This document shows positions 16,890-25,997 of a stretch of DNA of 64,000 bases, piece after piece. The stretch is taken from NCBI RefSeq assembly GCF_016428915.1, contig NZ_JAELTP010000001.1, positions 1-64,000 on the forward strand, in the 5' to 3' direction. The notes beneath the pieces are model-generated. The model saw only the letters and a program-made list of their open reading frames with translations. It made no database searches and was not told the origin of the DNA. The stretch is from Pandoraea sp. ASV26. Its GTDB lineage: Bacteria > Pseudomonadota > Gammaproteobacteria > Burkholderiales > Burkholderiaceae. The position numbers were made by a program, and so were the translations under genes. Position 1 is the stretch's first letter, and each line of letters starts with the position of its first letter.

Positions 16890-17897
16890 ATGTATACGCA
16901 AGCCATCGATCTGGCCGGCAACAGCCCCAAGGGCGTGCGCGCCCTGAGCGAAGCGGAGCAGGAGCAACAAGCCCGCTTCGACGCGCGCGTTGCCGCCGAT
17001 CAGAAGATCGAGCCGCAGGACTACATGCCCGCCGAGTATCGCAAGACGCTCGTGCGCCAGATCTCGCAGCACGCGCACTCGGAAGTCGTCGGCATGCTGC
17101 CGGAAGGTAACTGGATCTCGCGCGCACCCAGCCTCAAGCGCAAGGCGATCCTGCTCGCCAAGGTGCAGGACGAAGCCGGTCACGGCCTCTATCTGTACTC
17201 GGCGGCCGAAACGCTCGGCACGTCGCGCGACCAGATGCTCGACGCCCTGCACACCGGCCGCGCCAAGTACTCCAGCATCTTCAATTACCCGACGCTCACG
17301 TGGGCCGATGTCGGCGTGATCGGCTGGCTCGTCGATGGCGCCGCCATCATGAACCAGGTGCCGCTGTGCCGCTGCTCGTACGGCCCCTACGCGCGCGCCA
17401 TGATTCGCGTGTGCAAGGAAGAGTCGTTCCACCAGCGTCAGGGCTTCGACGCCCTGCTCACGATGATGCGCGGCACGCAGGCCCAGCGCGACATGGTGCA
17501 GGAAGCCGTGAACCGCTGGTGGTGGCCGGTGCTGATGATGTTCGGCCCGAGCGACAAGGAATCGATCCACAGCACGCAAACCATGAAGTGGGGCATCAAG
17601 CGCATCTCTAACGACGACCTGCGTCAGAAGTTCGTCGACGCCGCCGTCGAACAGGCCAAGGTGCTCGGCGTGACCTTCCCCGACCCGGATCTGAAGTGGA
17701 ACGAAGCGCGCAAGGCCCACGACTACGGCGAAATCGACTGGAGCGAATTCTGGCGCGTGGTCGGCGGTGAAGGCCCGTGCAACAAGGAACGTCTCGGCAC
17801 GCGTGTGGCCGCCCACGAGAAAGGCGCCTGGGTGCGCGACGCCGCGCTGGCGCACGCCGCCAAGCAGCGCCAGCGCGCCGAGAAGCAGGCCGCCTGA
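16890..17897 (+). CDS. paaA: 1,2-phenylacetyl-CoA epoxidase, catalytic subunit A
   Basis: The 335-residue protein is the di-iron catalytic subunit of the phenylacetyl-CoA epoxidase that starts aerobic phenylacetate breakdown. The ferritin-like EXXH motifs are visible in [14 protein letters not shown] and [13 protein letters not shown], with other conserved stretches such as [19 protein letters not shown] ends 10 bases before the ATG at 16890. It is the first gene of paaABCDE. The complex needs PaaC as structural partner, PaaB as a bridge, PaaD for metal-centre assembly and PaaE for electrons. Confidence 0.97.
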   Translation: MYTQAIDLAGNSPKGVRALSEAEQEQQARFDARVAADQKIEPQDYMPAEYRKTLVRQISQHAHSEVVGMLPEGNWISRAPSLKRKAILLAKVQDEAGHGLYLYSAAETLGTSRDQMLDALHTGRAKYSSIFNYPTLTWADVGVIGWLVDGAAIMNQVPLCRCSYGPYARAMIRVCKEESFHQRQGFDALLTMMRGTQAQRDMVQEAVNRWWWPVLMMFGPSDKESIHSTQTMKWGIKRISNDDLRQKFVDAAVEQAKVLGVTFPDPDLKWNEARKAHDYGEIDWSEFWRVVGGEGPCNKERLGTRVAAHEKGAWVRDAALAHAAKQRQRAEKQAA

Positions 17898-17945
17898 GCC
17901 ACATCAGGCATCAGGCCCGCCCCTCACAAGACATCAGGAACGATC

Positions 17946-18242
17946 ATGACGCAAGCAAGCAACAAGGAATGGCCCCTCTGGGAAGTGTTCGTGCGCAGCA
18001 AGATGGGCCTCGAACACAAGCACAGCGGCAGCCTGCACGCCGCCGACGCCGAGATGGCGCTGCGCATGGCGCGCGACGTCTACACGCGCCGCCAGGAAGG
18101 CGTGAGCATCTGGGTCGTGCCGTCGATCGCCATCACGGCGTCGGCACCGGAAGACAAGGCCGAGCTGTTCGATCCGGCCGCCGACAAGATCTACCGCCAT
18201 CCGACCTTCTACCAGTTGCCGGAAGAAGTGAACCACATGTAA
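17946..18242 (+). CDS. paaB: phenylacetyl-CoA epoxidase subunit B
   Basis: This 98-residue protein starts EWPLWEVFVRSKMGLEHKHSGSLHAADAEMAL, the standard PaaB N-terminus, and ends near HPTFYQLPEEV. PaaB is the small bridging subunit of the PaaABC complex. It follows paaA after 48 bp with an AGGAA ribosome site. Confidence 0.96.
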   Translation: MTQASNKEWPLWEVFVRSKMGLEHKHSGSLHAADAEMALRMARDVYTRRQEGVSIWVVPSIAITASAPEDKAELFDPAADKIYRHPTFYQLPEEVNHM

Positions 18243-18322
18243 GCGGCGGCGCGCCCATGCAAGTCCATGCGAATCCCCATGCGATGCCTGCGAGCGGCGC
18301 GCCCCATGCGAGACCTCAGAAC

Positions 18323-19126
18323 ATGAAACCGACGCAGGAACATCTGTCCTATCTGCTGCGCCTCGCCGACAACGCGCTGATCCTCGGTCAGCGCAACGCG
18401 GAATGGTGTGGTCACGGCCCCGTGCTGGAAGAAGACATCGCCCTCACCAACCTGAGCCTCGATCTCATCGGTCAGGCGCGCATGCTCTATCAGCACGCCG
18501 CCAAGGTGGAAACCGACCTCACCGGCATCACCAAACAGGAAGACGACTACGCCTTCTGGCGCGACGAATCCGCGTTCCGTAACTGGACGCTCGTCGAGCT
18601 GCCCCACTACGGCCCGACAGCCGGCACGACCGCCGCCGAGCGCGACTACGCCGTGACCATCGTGCGCAACTTCCTCTACTCGGCCCTGATGGTCGAAGTG
18701 TGGCAAGCCCTCGCGCAGTCGGCCGACACGGAGCTCGCCGCCATCGCCGCCAAATCGGTCAAGGAAGCGCATTACCACCTGCACCACGCGCGCGATTGGC
18801 TGGTGCGCTTTGGCGACGGTACCGAGGAATCGCACCGCCGCGCGCAAGCTGCGCTCGACTACCTGATGCCGTACATGAACGAAATCTTCAAGCGCGACCC
18901 GCTCGAAGACACCGTGGCCGCCGCCGGTACGGGCGTCGCGATGGCCGAGCTGAAGGACGCCTGGCAAGCCACGGTCAACGATGCGCTCGCCGAAGCCACG
19001 CTCGACGCCCCGGTCGGCGGCGCGTTCGAAAGCGCGGGCAAGTTCGGTCGTCACTCCGAGCACATGAGCTTTCTGCTCGGCGAGATGCAGGGGCTGGCAC
19101 GCCAGCATCCCGGCGCGACCTGGTAA
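18323..19126 (+). CDS. paaC: phenylacetyl-CoA epoxidase structural subunit C
   Basis: The 267 residues form the second ferritin-like subunit, opening EHLSYLLRLADNALILGQRNAEWCGHGP. PaaC is related to PaaA but lacks the full di-iron set and is considered structural. The start at 18323 fits family length; an upstream in-frame ATG at 18257 would add 22 Ala/His/Pro-rich residues and cannot be excluded. It is followed by paaD after 8 bp. Confidence 0.94.
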   Translation: MKPTQEHLSYLLRLADNALILGQRNAEWCGHGPVLEEDIALTNLSLDLIGQARMLYQHAAKVETDLTGITKQEDDYAFWRDESAFRNWTLVELPHYGPTAGTTAAERDYAVTIVRNFLYSALMVEVWQALAQSADTELAAIAAKSVKEAHYHLHHARDWLVRFGDGTEESHRRAQAALDYLMPYMNEIFKRDPLEDTVAAAGTGVAMAELKDAWQATVNDALAEATLDAPVGGAFESAGKFGRHSEHMSFLLGEMQGLARQHPGATW

Positions 19127-19134
19127 GCCTCACG

Positions 19135-19746
19135 ATGCATTCGTTCGCCGCGCCCGACACCGATCCGACCATGAACCTTCCGCTCACGCCGGCCGTTGCG
19201 CCCGAGGTGCTCACGCCAGCCTCGGCCGCGTCGCTGCCGCTCGCGTGGCAGACGCTCGAAGCGGTGCCCGATCCGGAGATCCCGGTCGTATCGATTCGGG
19301 AACTCGGCATTCTGCGCGACGTGCGCGTGGTCACGAACGACCGCGGCGAGACGGCCTTCGAAATCGTGATTACGCCCACGTACTCGGGCTGTCCGGCGAT
19401 GCAGCAGATCGCCGAGGACATCGCTGCGGCCATGACGCGCGCGGGCCTCGGCCCGTGGCACGTCAAGACCGTGCTGGCACCCGCGTGGACGACGGACTGG
19501 ATCAGCCCCGAAGCCCGCGAGAAGCTGCGCAGCTATGGCATTGCCCCGCCCACGGGCGCGCATGCCGTGTCTGCCGATGCCCCGCGCAAGATCACGTTCT
19601 ACGGCCGGCCGAAGGACGGTGTGCCGTGCCCGCATTGCGGCTCGGCTGACACCGAGGTCGTATCGGCCTTCGGCTCGACCGCCTGCAAAGCGCATTACCG
19701 TTGCCGCACGTGCAGTGAGCCGTTCGACTACTTCAAGCCCTATTGA
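19135..19746 (+). CDS. paaD: PaaD, phenylacetyl-CoA epoxidase maturation protein
   Basis: This 203-residue member of the MIP18/DUF59 family has VPDPEIPVVSIRELGILRDV and YSGCPAMQQIAEDI in the N-terminal domain. A C-terminal cysteine-rich metal site has the pattern CPHCGS...CKAHYRCRTCSEPF. PaaD is needed for assembly of the epoxidase iron-sulfur or di-iron centres. The start could also be the ATG at 19171, since residues 1-12 are not conserved. The position between paaC and paaE is canonical. Confidence 0.93.
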   Translation: MHSFAAPDTDPTMNLPLTPAVAPEVLTPASAASLPLAWQTLEAVPDPEIPVVSIRELGILRDVRVVTNDRGETAFEIVITPTYSGCPAMQQIAEDIAAAMTRAGLGPWHVKTVLAPAWTTDWISPEAREKLRSYGIAPPTGAHAVSADAPRKITFYGRPKDGVPCPHCGSADTEVVSAFGSTACKAHYRCRTCSEPFDYFKPY

Positions 19747-19831
19747 TTGATCCGACTGATCCCGCTTCGCGCGTAGCGATGCCGACACTCCGCCCGTCGG
19801 CACCCGCACCCGGGCGGCAAGGAAGCCCACG

Positions 19832-20920
19832 ATGACGACCCCGCAATTCCACTCGCTGACCATTCGCGAAATCCGGCCCGAGACCGCCGACGCCATCTCC
19901 ATCGCCTTCACGGTGCCGGATTCGTTGCGCGACGCCTATCGTTTCACCCAAGGCCAGTTCCTCACGCTCAAGACCGAGATCGACGGCGAGGAAGCGCGCC
20001 GCTCCTATTCGATCTGCGTCGGCGTGCCCGAGTACGAAGCCACGGGCGAACTGCGCGTGGGCATCAAGCGCGTGCCGGGCGGCAAGTTCTCGAACTTCGC
20101 GAACGACCAACTGAAGCCGGGGCAGCAGATCGACGTGATGACGCCGGATGGCCGCTTCTTCACGCGTCTGGCACCGGACAACGCGAAGCATTACGTCGGC
20201 TTCGCCGGCGGCTCGGGCATCACGCCCATGCTCGCGCTCATCAAGACGACGCTGGCCGCCGAGCCGGCCAGCCAGTTCACGCTGGTCTACGGCAACCGCT
20301 CGGTGCCCGCGATCATGTTTGCCGAAGCGCTCGAAGACCTGAAGAACACGTATCTGGGCCGTCTGCGCCTGTATCACGTGCTCTCGGACGAAGCGCAGGA
20401 AGTCGAGCTGTTCAACGGCCTGCTCGATCAGGACAAGTGCACGGCCTTCCTCGAGACGCTGATTCCGGCGTCGAGCATCGACGAAGCCTTCATCTGCGGC
20501 CCGGGCCCGATGATGGACGCCGCCGAGGCCGCGCTCGCCGCCGCCGGGGTTGCCAAGGAAAAGATTCACGTCGAGCGGTTCGGCGTGCCCACGTCGCAAG
20601 CCGCGGCCAAGCCGGTCGTGATTACCGACGATACGCCGATGGCCGAACTGGTCGTCGTGATGGACGGCAAGGAACGTCGCCTGCGTCAGCCGTACGAAGG
20701 CCAGAGCATTCTGGACACGGGGCTGGCGGCCGGTCTGTCGCTGCCGTACGCCTGCAAGGGCGGTGTGTGCTGCACCTGCCGCGCGAAGGTGCTTGAGGGC
20801 GAAGTGGCAATGGACAAGAACTACACGCTGGAAGACTACGAGGTCGAACAGGGGTTCGTGCTGACGTGTCAGGCGCGTCCGCTCACGGAGCGCGTCGTGG
20901 TGAGCTACGGCGAGCGCTGA
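19832..20920 (+). CDS. paaE: phenylacetyl-CoA epoxidase reductase subunit E (intact copy)
   Basis: The 362-residue reductase has an FAD domain (RSYSICVGVPEYEATGELRVGIKRVPGGKFSNF), an NAD(P)H domain (GFAGGSGITPMLALIKT; CGPGPMMDAAEAAL) and a C-terminal plant-type 2Fe-2S ferredoxin domain (ACKGGVCCTCRAKV...LTCQA). It passes electrons from NADPH to the PaaA di-iron centre. From codon 7 to its end it lies in the first copy of a 1459-bp tandem duplication. Against the second copy it shows two visible substitutions near the C-terminus (Leu versus Arg in AKVLEGE, Gly versus Asp in the penultimate triplet of residues). Confidence 0.95.
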   Translation: MTTPQFHSLTIREIRPETADAISIAFTVPDSLRDAYRFTQGQFLTLKTEIDGEEARRSYSICVGVPEYEATGELRVGIKRVPGGKFSNFANDQLKPGQQIDVMTPDGRFFTRLAPDNAKHYVGFAGGSGITPMLALIKTTLAAEPASQFTLVYGNRSVPAIMFAEALEDLKNTYLGRLRLYHVLSDEAQEVELFNGLLDQDKCTAFLETLIPASSIDEAFICGPGPMMDAAEAALAAAGVAKEKIHVERFGVPTSQAAAKPVVITDDTPMAELVVVMDGKERRLRQPYEGQSILDTGLAAGLSLPYACKGGVCCTCRAKVLEGEVAMDKNYTLEDYEVEQGFVLTCQARPLTERVVVSYGER

Positions 20921-21169
20921 GCCTGCGCGGTCCGTGCGCCGGACCCGCGGCGCCCCGGAGGCGCGGCGCGGGGCGGCGGGGGGGTACAGGCCGGGGGGGG
21001 CGTGAGGCGGCCGGGCACGTGGAAGGCCTGGGTGCCACGCCGTGCGAACGCTATCTCATCGCGGGTCATCGCGGCCGGAACATGCGCGAAATCCCACCAA
21101 TGCGCTGATTATTTCGGGCATTACGGGAGCGTCAACCCGAGGGTGCGGGAATACCGTAAACTACCGGGC
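20921..21169. other. G-rich intergenic gap, first copy
   Basis: This gap corresponds to 22380-22628 in the second copy but carries many substitutions up to about 21040, including runs of seven and eight G. It becomes identical again before the DUF1835-type start. No gene is seen. The run-rich differences could be real divergence or sequencing/assembly error. Confidence 0.6.
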
Positions 21170-21306
21170 ATGAATACCATCCATGTCGTTTGTGGCGATA
21201 TCGGCGCGCAGCAGTTACGCGCGGCGATGGCGCAAGCGCTTCGCGCCGACCCCGTACTTGTCCTGCGTGACGATCTGGCCATTGGCCCATTGCGCGAGAT
21301 CGACGA
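21170..21306 (+). pseudogene. truncated 5' end of the DUF1835-type gene (first copy)
   Basis: The first 45-46 codons, beginning MNTIHVVCGDIGAQQL, are identical to the intact gene at 22629. At 21307 the frame runs into duplicated paaE sequence out of phase and continues as unrelated arginine-rich residues to 22255. The product cannot be the native protein. Confidence 0.9.
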
Positions 21307-22379
21307 TCCACTCGCTGACCATTCGCGAAATCCGGCCCGAGACCGCCGACGCCATCTCCATCGCCTTCACGGTGCCGGATTCGTTGCGCGACGCCTATCG
21401 TTTCACCCAAGGCCAGTTCCTCACGCTCAAGACCGAGATCGACGGCGAGGAAGCGCGCCGCTCCTATTCGATCTGCGTCGGCGTGCCCGAGTACGAAGCC
21501 ACGGGCGAACTGCGCGTGGGCATCAAGCGCGTGCCGGGCGGCAAGTTCTCGAACTTCGCGAACGACCAACTGAAGCCGGGGCAGCAGATCGACGTGATGA
21601 CGCCGGATGGCCGCTTCTTCACGCGTCTGGCACCGGACAACGCGAAGCATTACGTCGGCTTCGCCGGCGGCTCGGGCATCACGCCCATGCTCGCGCTCAT
21701 CAAGACGACGCTGGCCGCCGAGCCGGCCAGCCAGTTCACGCTGGTCTACGGCAACCGCTCGGTGCCCGCGATCATGTTTGCCGAAGCGCTCGAAGACCTG
21801 AAGAACACGTATCTGGGCCGTCTGCGCCTGTATCACGTGCTCTCGGACGAAGCGCAGGAAGTCGAGCTGTTCAACGGCCTGCTCGATCAGGACAAGTGCA
21901 CGGCCTTCCTCGAGACGCTGATTCCGGCGTCGAGCATCGACGAAGCCTTCATCTGCGGCCCGGGCCCGATGATGGACGCCGCCGAGGCCGCGCTCGCCGC
22001 CGCCGGGGTTGCCAAGGAAAAGATTCACGTCGAGCGGTTCGGCGTGCCCACGTCGCAAGCCGCGGCCAAGCCGGTCGTGATTACCGACGATACGCCGATG
22101 GCCGAACTGGTCGTCGTGATGGACGGCAAGGAACGTCGCCTGCGTCAGCCGTACGAAGGCCAGAGCATTCTGGACACGGGGCTGGCGGCCGGTCTGTCGC
22201 TGCCGTACGCCTGCAAGGGCGGTGTGTGCTGCACCTGCCGCGCGAAGGTGCGTGAGGGCGAAGTGGCAATGGACAAGAACTACACGCTGGAAGACTACGA
22301 GGTCGAACAGGGGTTCGTGCTGACGTGTCAGGCGCGTCCGCTCACGGAGCGCGTCGTGGTGAGCTACGACGAGCGCTGA
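21183..22379 (+). pseudogene. second paaE copy lacking its native start, open as a fusion
   Basis: Codons 7-362 of PaaE are present (21307-22379) with both nucleotide domains and the 2Fe-2S cysteines intact. The first six codons and the native ribosome site are replaced by DUF1835-gene DNA. An ATG at 21183, in a frame the DUF1835 gene does not use, stays open into paaE. This would give a 398-residue protein with a foreign, arginine-rich 41-residue leader. Whether it is translated is unknown. It differs from copy one by Leu to Arg in the ferredoxin domain and Gly to Asp near the end. Confidence 0.8.
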
Positions 22380-22628
22380 GCCTGCGCGGACCTTGCGCCG
22401 GACCCGCGCCGCCCCGACGGCGCGGCGCGGGGCGGCGCGGGGTAACAGGCCGGAGGGGGCGTTAGGCGCCCCGGCACGTCGAACGCCTGTTTGCCACGCC
22501 GTGCGAACGCTATCTCATCGCGGGTCATCGCGGCCGGAACATGCGCGAAATCCCACCAATGCGCTGATTATTTCGGGCATTACGGGAGCGTCAACCCGAG
22601 GGTGCGGGAATACCGTAAACTACCGGGC

Positions 22629-23417
22629 ATGAATACCATCCATGTCGTTTGTGGCGATATCGGCGCGCAGCAGTTACGCGCGGCGATGGCGCAAGCGCTT
22701 CGCGCCGACCCCGTACTTGTCCTGCGTGACGATCTGGCCATTGGCCCATTGCGCGAGATCGACGAGAACGAGCGGCAGCGGGCCGCTTTCTGGCAACGCG
22801 TGGTGCCCTCCACCGGTCGGGACTACGCCGGCGAGCTGCGCGAAGAACTGGCGTCGCTGCAACGCCTGATCGAAGGCGAGAACGCCGTGGTCTGCTGGCA
22901 TGGCGACAGCGCCTCGGATCAACTCACGCTGCGGCGCGTGGCCTTCATGCTGCGCAACACGCCCGCACGTCTGAACGAGATCATATTGCGCGGGAGCGAC
23001 CTGGCAACACCCGGCGCGCCGCAAGTCCCGGAACGACGTACCAGCGTCGGCATGTATTCGCCGGAAGTGCTGGCCGAGCGATTCGGGCGCATCGCGCCGA
23101 TCTCGCTGCTGCGTATTGGCCGTCTGTCGCTGGAATGGCGCGCGCTCAAGCAAGTCAACACGCAGGTGCGCCGCTGGGTGCACAACACCTTCGAAGGGGC
23201 GACGTTCGCCGAGATCGACGATCAGATCCTGACGCAGGCGCCCGTCGCCTGGACGCCGATGACCGCTTTTCTCGGCGAGATGATGCCTCGCGTCGAAGGT
23301 TTTTTTGCGACCGACAGTTTTCTGTTGTGGCGCTGCCGCGAACTCGGTGCGGCAGGCCGGCTCGCGTTGCGCGGCGACACCACGGCGCCCGCCGCGTGCG
23401 ATCTACGACTGGAGTAA
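22629..23417 (+). CDS. DUF1835/DUF3658-type protein of unknown function
   Basis: The 262-residue protein starts NTIHVVCGDIGAQQLRAAM, typical of DUF1835 (H-V-x-x-G-D...L), and has a C-terminal helical part (RLSLEWRALKQVNTQVRRWV) consistent with DUF3658. No biochemical role is established for this family as far as I know. It ends 9 bp before paaR, so the two are probably cotranscribed. The start at 22629 is supported by the identical truncated copy at 21170. Its location at the end of the paa cluster does not by itself prove a role in phenylacetate metabolism. Confidence 0.8.
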   Translation: MNTIHVVCGDIGAQQLRAAMAQALRADPVLVLRDDLAIGPLREIDENERQRAAFWQRVVPSTGRDYAGELREELASLQRLIEGENAVVCWHGDSASDQLTLRRVAFMLRNTPARLNEIILRGSDLATPGAPQVPERRTSVGMYSPEVLAERFGRIAPISLLRIGRLSLEWRALKQVNTQVRRWVHNTFEGATFAEIDDQILTQAPVAWTPMTAFLGEMMPRVEGFFATDSFLLWRCRELGAAGRLALRGDTTAPAACDLRLE

Positions 23418-23426
23418 CCCCCGTTT

Positions 23427-24083
23427 ATGGCACGTACCAAAGCGCCCGATCACGAATCGCAGCGCGAACAGATTCTCGACGTCGCCGCCGAGGCCTTCGC
23501 CCGCGCGAGCTACCCGAGCACGTCGATGTCCGAGCTGGCCGCCGCATGCGGCACGTCCAAAGCCCGGCTGTATCACTACTACGCGAGCAAGGACGCCATC
23601 CTGTTCGATCTGCTCGAGCGCTACACCAAGCGCCTGATGCTGATCGTCACCGAGGTCGAAGCGCTTGGCCAACGCCGCGGGCTGTCCGAGCGCGACACAT
23701 TCCATGAACTGATCCGCGCGTTTCTCGATGAGTACGAAACGTCGCAGACGCGCCATATCGCGCTGCTCAACGACGTGAAGTTCCTCAACGACGAGCAACG
23801 CGAGATCGTGCTCAACCGGCAGCGTGACGTGGTGGCCGCGTTTGCCCGCCAACTCTCGCGCGCCTTCCCCGATCGGGTCGCCAAGCACAACCAGACGGCG
23901 CTCACGATGATGCTGTTCGGCATGATCAACTGGACCTTCACTTGGCTCAAACCCGGTGGCCGCATGCGCTACCGCGATTTCGCCAACGAAGTCATCGCCG
24001 TGCTCGAACACGGACTCGCGGCACCGCTGCCGGGCGGCATCGAAGCCGCCATCCCGGCCGCCGCCACGCCCTCACGTACCTGA
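23427..24083 (+). CDS. paaR: TetR-family repressor of the paa genes
   Basis: The 218-residue regulator has an N-terminal TetR HTH (REQILDVAAEAFARASYPSTSMSELAAACGTSKARLYHYYASKDAIL) and a helical ligand domain (LLNDVKFLNDEQREIVLNRQRD) as in betaproteobacterial PaaR. The family represses phenylacetate genes and is released by phenylacetyl-CoA. The palindrome at 16826-16841 in the paaA promoter is the likely operator. The assignment to PaaR rests on context plus the palindrome. Confidence 0.88.
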   Translation: MARTKAPDHESQREQILDVAAEAFARASYPSTSMSELAAACGTSKARLYHYYASKDAILFDLLERYTKRLMLIVTEVEALGQRRGLSERDTFHELIRAFLDEYETSQTRHIALLNDVKFLNDEQREIVLNRQRDVVAAFARQLSRAFPDRVAKHNQTALTMMLFGMINWTFTWLKPGGRMRYRDFANEVIAVLEHGLAAPLPGGIEAAIPAAATPSRT

Positions 24084-24123
24084 CTCACCTGAGGCACCCG
24101 ACGAAGCGAGTGACCACTCACAT

Positions 24124-24149
24124 AAAAGGGCGATTCGTCGCCCTTTTTT
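24124..24149 (+). terminator. intrinsic terminator after paaR
   Basis: A perfect stem AAAAGGGCGA/TCGCCCTTTT with a TTCG loop runs into six T residues. It closes the paa-DUF1835-paaR transcript 40 bp after the paaR stop. Confidence 0.9.
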
Positions 24150-24342
24150 GTTGCCTCGCAGCAACCCTCTGGCGAGCGCCCTCGCGGGTCAGATCGAGAA
24201 AAGACGCCATTCTTCAGCCACTTAGACATTTCCCTCCACGGCAGGCATTTATTTCCTAGGGTTTTTACCTACCTGATCGGGTATAATTCTTTTGCGTCGC
24301 ACAATTCAGTACACGCACTAAAGAATACCTAAGGATTACGCC

Positions 24343-24999
24343 ATGACTGCCCCGAAGCCCACGCCCGACGTCGCCCGCGCGACGGTTGCCGCCAACGAGC
24401 GGTCGAGCGTGCTGATTCGTGAGCTGACGTCTGGCGACCTCCATCGACTCCAGCGCCATTTCCTGGCGCTCGGCGAAGAAGACCGCCTGCTGCGCTTCGG
24501 CCAGGTCGTCACCGACGATGTCATCACCCGCTACGTCGCCAGCCTCGATTTCTCGCGTGACAGCGTCTTCGGCGTCTACGACGACAATCTCGCGCTCGTC
24601 GCCGTCGCCCACGTCGCTCAACTGCCGGAAGGCAAGAACGGCCGTGTCGCGGAATTCGGCGTCTCGGTGCTCGAATCGGCCCGTGGCCTTGGCATCGGCT
24701 CGCGTCTGTTCGAGCGTGCTGCCATCCACTGCCGCAACAAGCGCGTCGACACGCTGTACATGCACTGCCTCTCGCGTAACGCGCGCATGATGCGCATCGC
24801 GAAGAAAGCCGGCATGGAGATCAACTTCGCCTACGGTGAGGCCGACGGCTATCTGAGCCTGCCCCCGGCCGACACGCACTCGATGCTCTCGGAAATGATG
24901 CAGGATCAGGTCGCCGCCATCGACTACGCGGTCAAGCGTCAGCTTCGCAACGCCCGCCGCCTGTTCGGTGCGCTCCTGCCGAATCAACGCGCTGCCTGA
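24343..24999 (+). CDS. GNAT-family N-acetyltransferase
   Basis: At 218 residues it has the GNAT core: IRELTSGDLHRL, strand pair FGVYDDNLALVAVAHVA, and the acetyl-CoA pyrophosphate loop in ESARGLGIGSRLFERA, followed by RNARMMRIAKKAGM. A further 50 residues form a helical tail. A TATAAT hexamer at 24282-24287 is a plausible -10. It is monocistronic, with terminators before and after. The acceptor substrate is unknown. Confidence 0.88.
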   Translation: MTAPKPTPDVARATVAANERSSVLIRELTSGDLHRLQRHFLALGEEDRLLRFGQVVTDDVITRYVASLDFSRDSVFGVYDDNLALVAVAHVAQLPEGKNGRVAEFGVSVLESARGLGIGSRLFERAAIHCRNKRVDTLYMHCLSRNARMMRIAKKAGMEINFAYGEADGYLSLPPADTHSMLSEMMQDQVAAIDYAVKRQLRNARRLFGALLPNQRAA

Positions 25000-25025
25000 C
25001 CGACGCGTCAGCCACGCCGCAAGAT

Positions 25026-25053
25026 AAAACCCGGTCATTGACCGGGTTTTTTT
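25026..25053 (+). terminator. intrinsic terminator after the GNAT gene
   Basis: The stem AAACCCGGTC/GACCGGGTTT with an ATT loop is followed by a run of T residues. It sits 27 bp after the GNAT stop and 30 bp before the convergent Lrp gene end. Confidence 0.9.
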
Positions 25054-25083
25054 GTCCTCGTCACAATAACGACATCCACCGAT

Positions 25084-25572
25084 TTACGGTAGCGGAAGCG
25101 CCGTCGTCTCTTTGAGCTGATCGAGCACGAAACTCGTTTTGACGTCGACGACGCTCGGATGCACGAGCAGTTGCGTCTGCATGAACCGCGAGAAGTGCGC
25201 CATGTCGCGTACGTGCACGCGCAGCAGATAATCCATGTCGCCCGCCATGGCGTAGCAGCCGACGACTTCCGCCCAGGTATCGACCACGCTGCGGAAATGC
25301 TCGATGACCGAGCCGCCTTCGCCGTCGCCGGGATGCCGCTTGTCGAGTCGCACGTTGACGTAGGCCAGCAGACCGAGACCGAGCCGCGTTGGCTCGAGCA
25401 GCGCGACGTAGCCGCGAATGACGCCGGCTTCTTCGAGACGCCGGATGCGTCGCAGGCAAGGACTCGGGGACAGTCTGACTTGCTCGGCGATTTCGAGATT
25501 GGACAGCCGGCCGTTGCTTTGGAGCAAGGCGAGGATCCGGCGATCGATCTTGTCCAGTTCCAGTTTTGACAT
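25084..25572 (-). CDS. Lrp/AsnC-family transcriptional regulator (second in window)
   Basis: This 162-residue Lrp has an HTH (LDKIDRRILALLQSNGRLSNLEIAEQVRLSPSPCLRRIRRLEEAG) and a RAM domain (VVGCYAMAGDMDYLLRVHV). It resembles global or local Lrp proteins of Burkholderiaceae more than the copy at 3223. No divergent partner is close: the region upstream (25573-25787) is non-coding. Its targets are therefore not indicated by context. Confidence 0.9.
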   Translation of the reverse strand: MSKLELDKIDRRILALLQSNGRLSNLEIAEQVRLSPSPCLRRIRRLEEAGVIRGYVALLEPTRLGLGLLAYVNVRLDKRHPGDGEGGSVIEHFRSVVDTWAEVVGCYAMAGDMDYLLRVHVRDMAHFSRFMQTQLLVHPSVVDVKTSFVLDQLKETTALPLP

Positions 25573-25787
25573 TTATCTCCCCGTTATTTGTATGTATGCG
25601 CAATATTATTGCGCATTATCTTTATTTTCAGGAAGTCGTCGCCCCATAAGAACGATTACGGCAAATTACAGCGCAGGTCTGAAGCACCACGGGACAAAGA
25701 AAAAGGCGCCAACCTGATGAGGCGGCGCCCTGGTGGGTCGGAGGGTGTCGCCGGTGCGGCGACGCCCTCACCATGGATCGGGCCGCA

Positions 25788-25997
25788 TTAGCGGCGCTGG
25801 AATTCTCGCGGATCGATCGTGCGCTGGTCGAGCGGGCCTTCGTAACGCTGCGGCTGTTGCGTGGTTTGCCGCTGCGTCATCGGGGTAGGTTCGGCCGTCT
25901 TGTCGCGCGCCATTTCATCGGCGCGGGCGACGCTCACTTCCAACGTCAGAAACGAAGCGGAAACCAGCAGGAATTTGGCGATGTTTCGTTGATTCAC
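25788..25997 (-). CDS. small exported protein, unknown function
   Basis: The 69 residues begin with a clear signal peptide (KFLLVSASFLTLEVSVARA) and continue as a short, polar, Gln/Thr/Pro-rich mature part ending DPREFQRR. An AAGGAG-like site (about 26003-26009 on the minus strand) precedes the start. No domain is recognised. It is probably a small periplasmic protein. Confidence 0.6.
   Translation of the reverse strand: MNQRNIAKFLLVSASFLTLEVSVARADEMARDKTAEPTPMTQRQTTQQPQRYEGPLDQRTIDPREFQRR

Larger units (their letters stand above)
19848..22765. repeat. 1459-bp direct tandem duplication (19848-21306 and 21307-22765)
   Basis: Sequence from TCCACTCGCTGACC (19848, codon 6-7 of paaE) through paaE, the intergenic gap and the first 137 bp of the DUF1835-type gene is repeated immediately, with a constant offset of 1459 bp. 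The junction at 21306/21307 joins DUF1835 sequence (GAGATCGACGA) to paaE sequence without visible microhomology. Copies look identical through most of paaE. Differences cluster in the last 150 bases of paaE and the G-rich gap. Confidence 0.95.

Noticed and set aside
21002-22255. 417-codon frame covering the truncated DUF1835 start and duplicated DNA
   Set aside because: Only about 46 codons match a real protein; the rest is paaE read out of frame.
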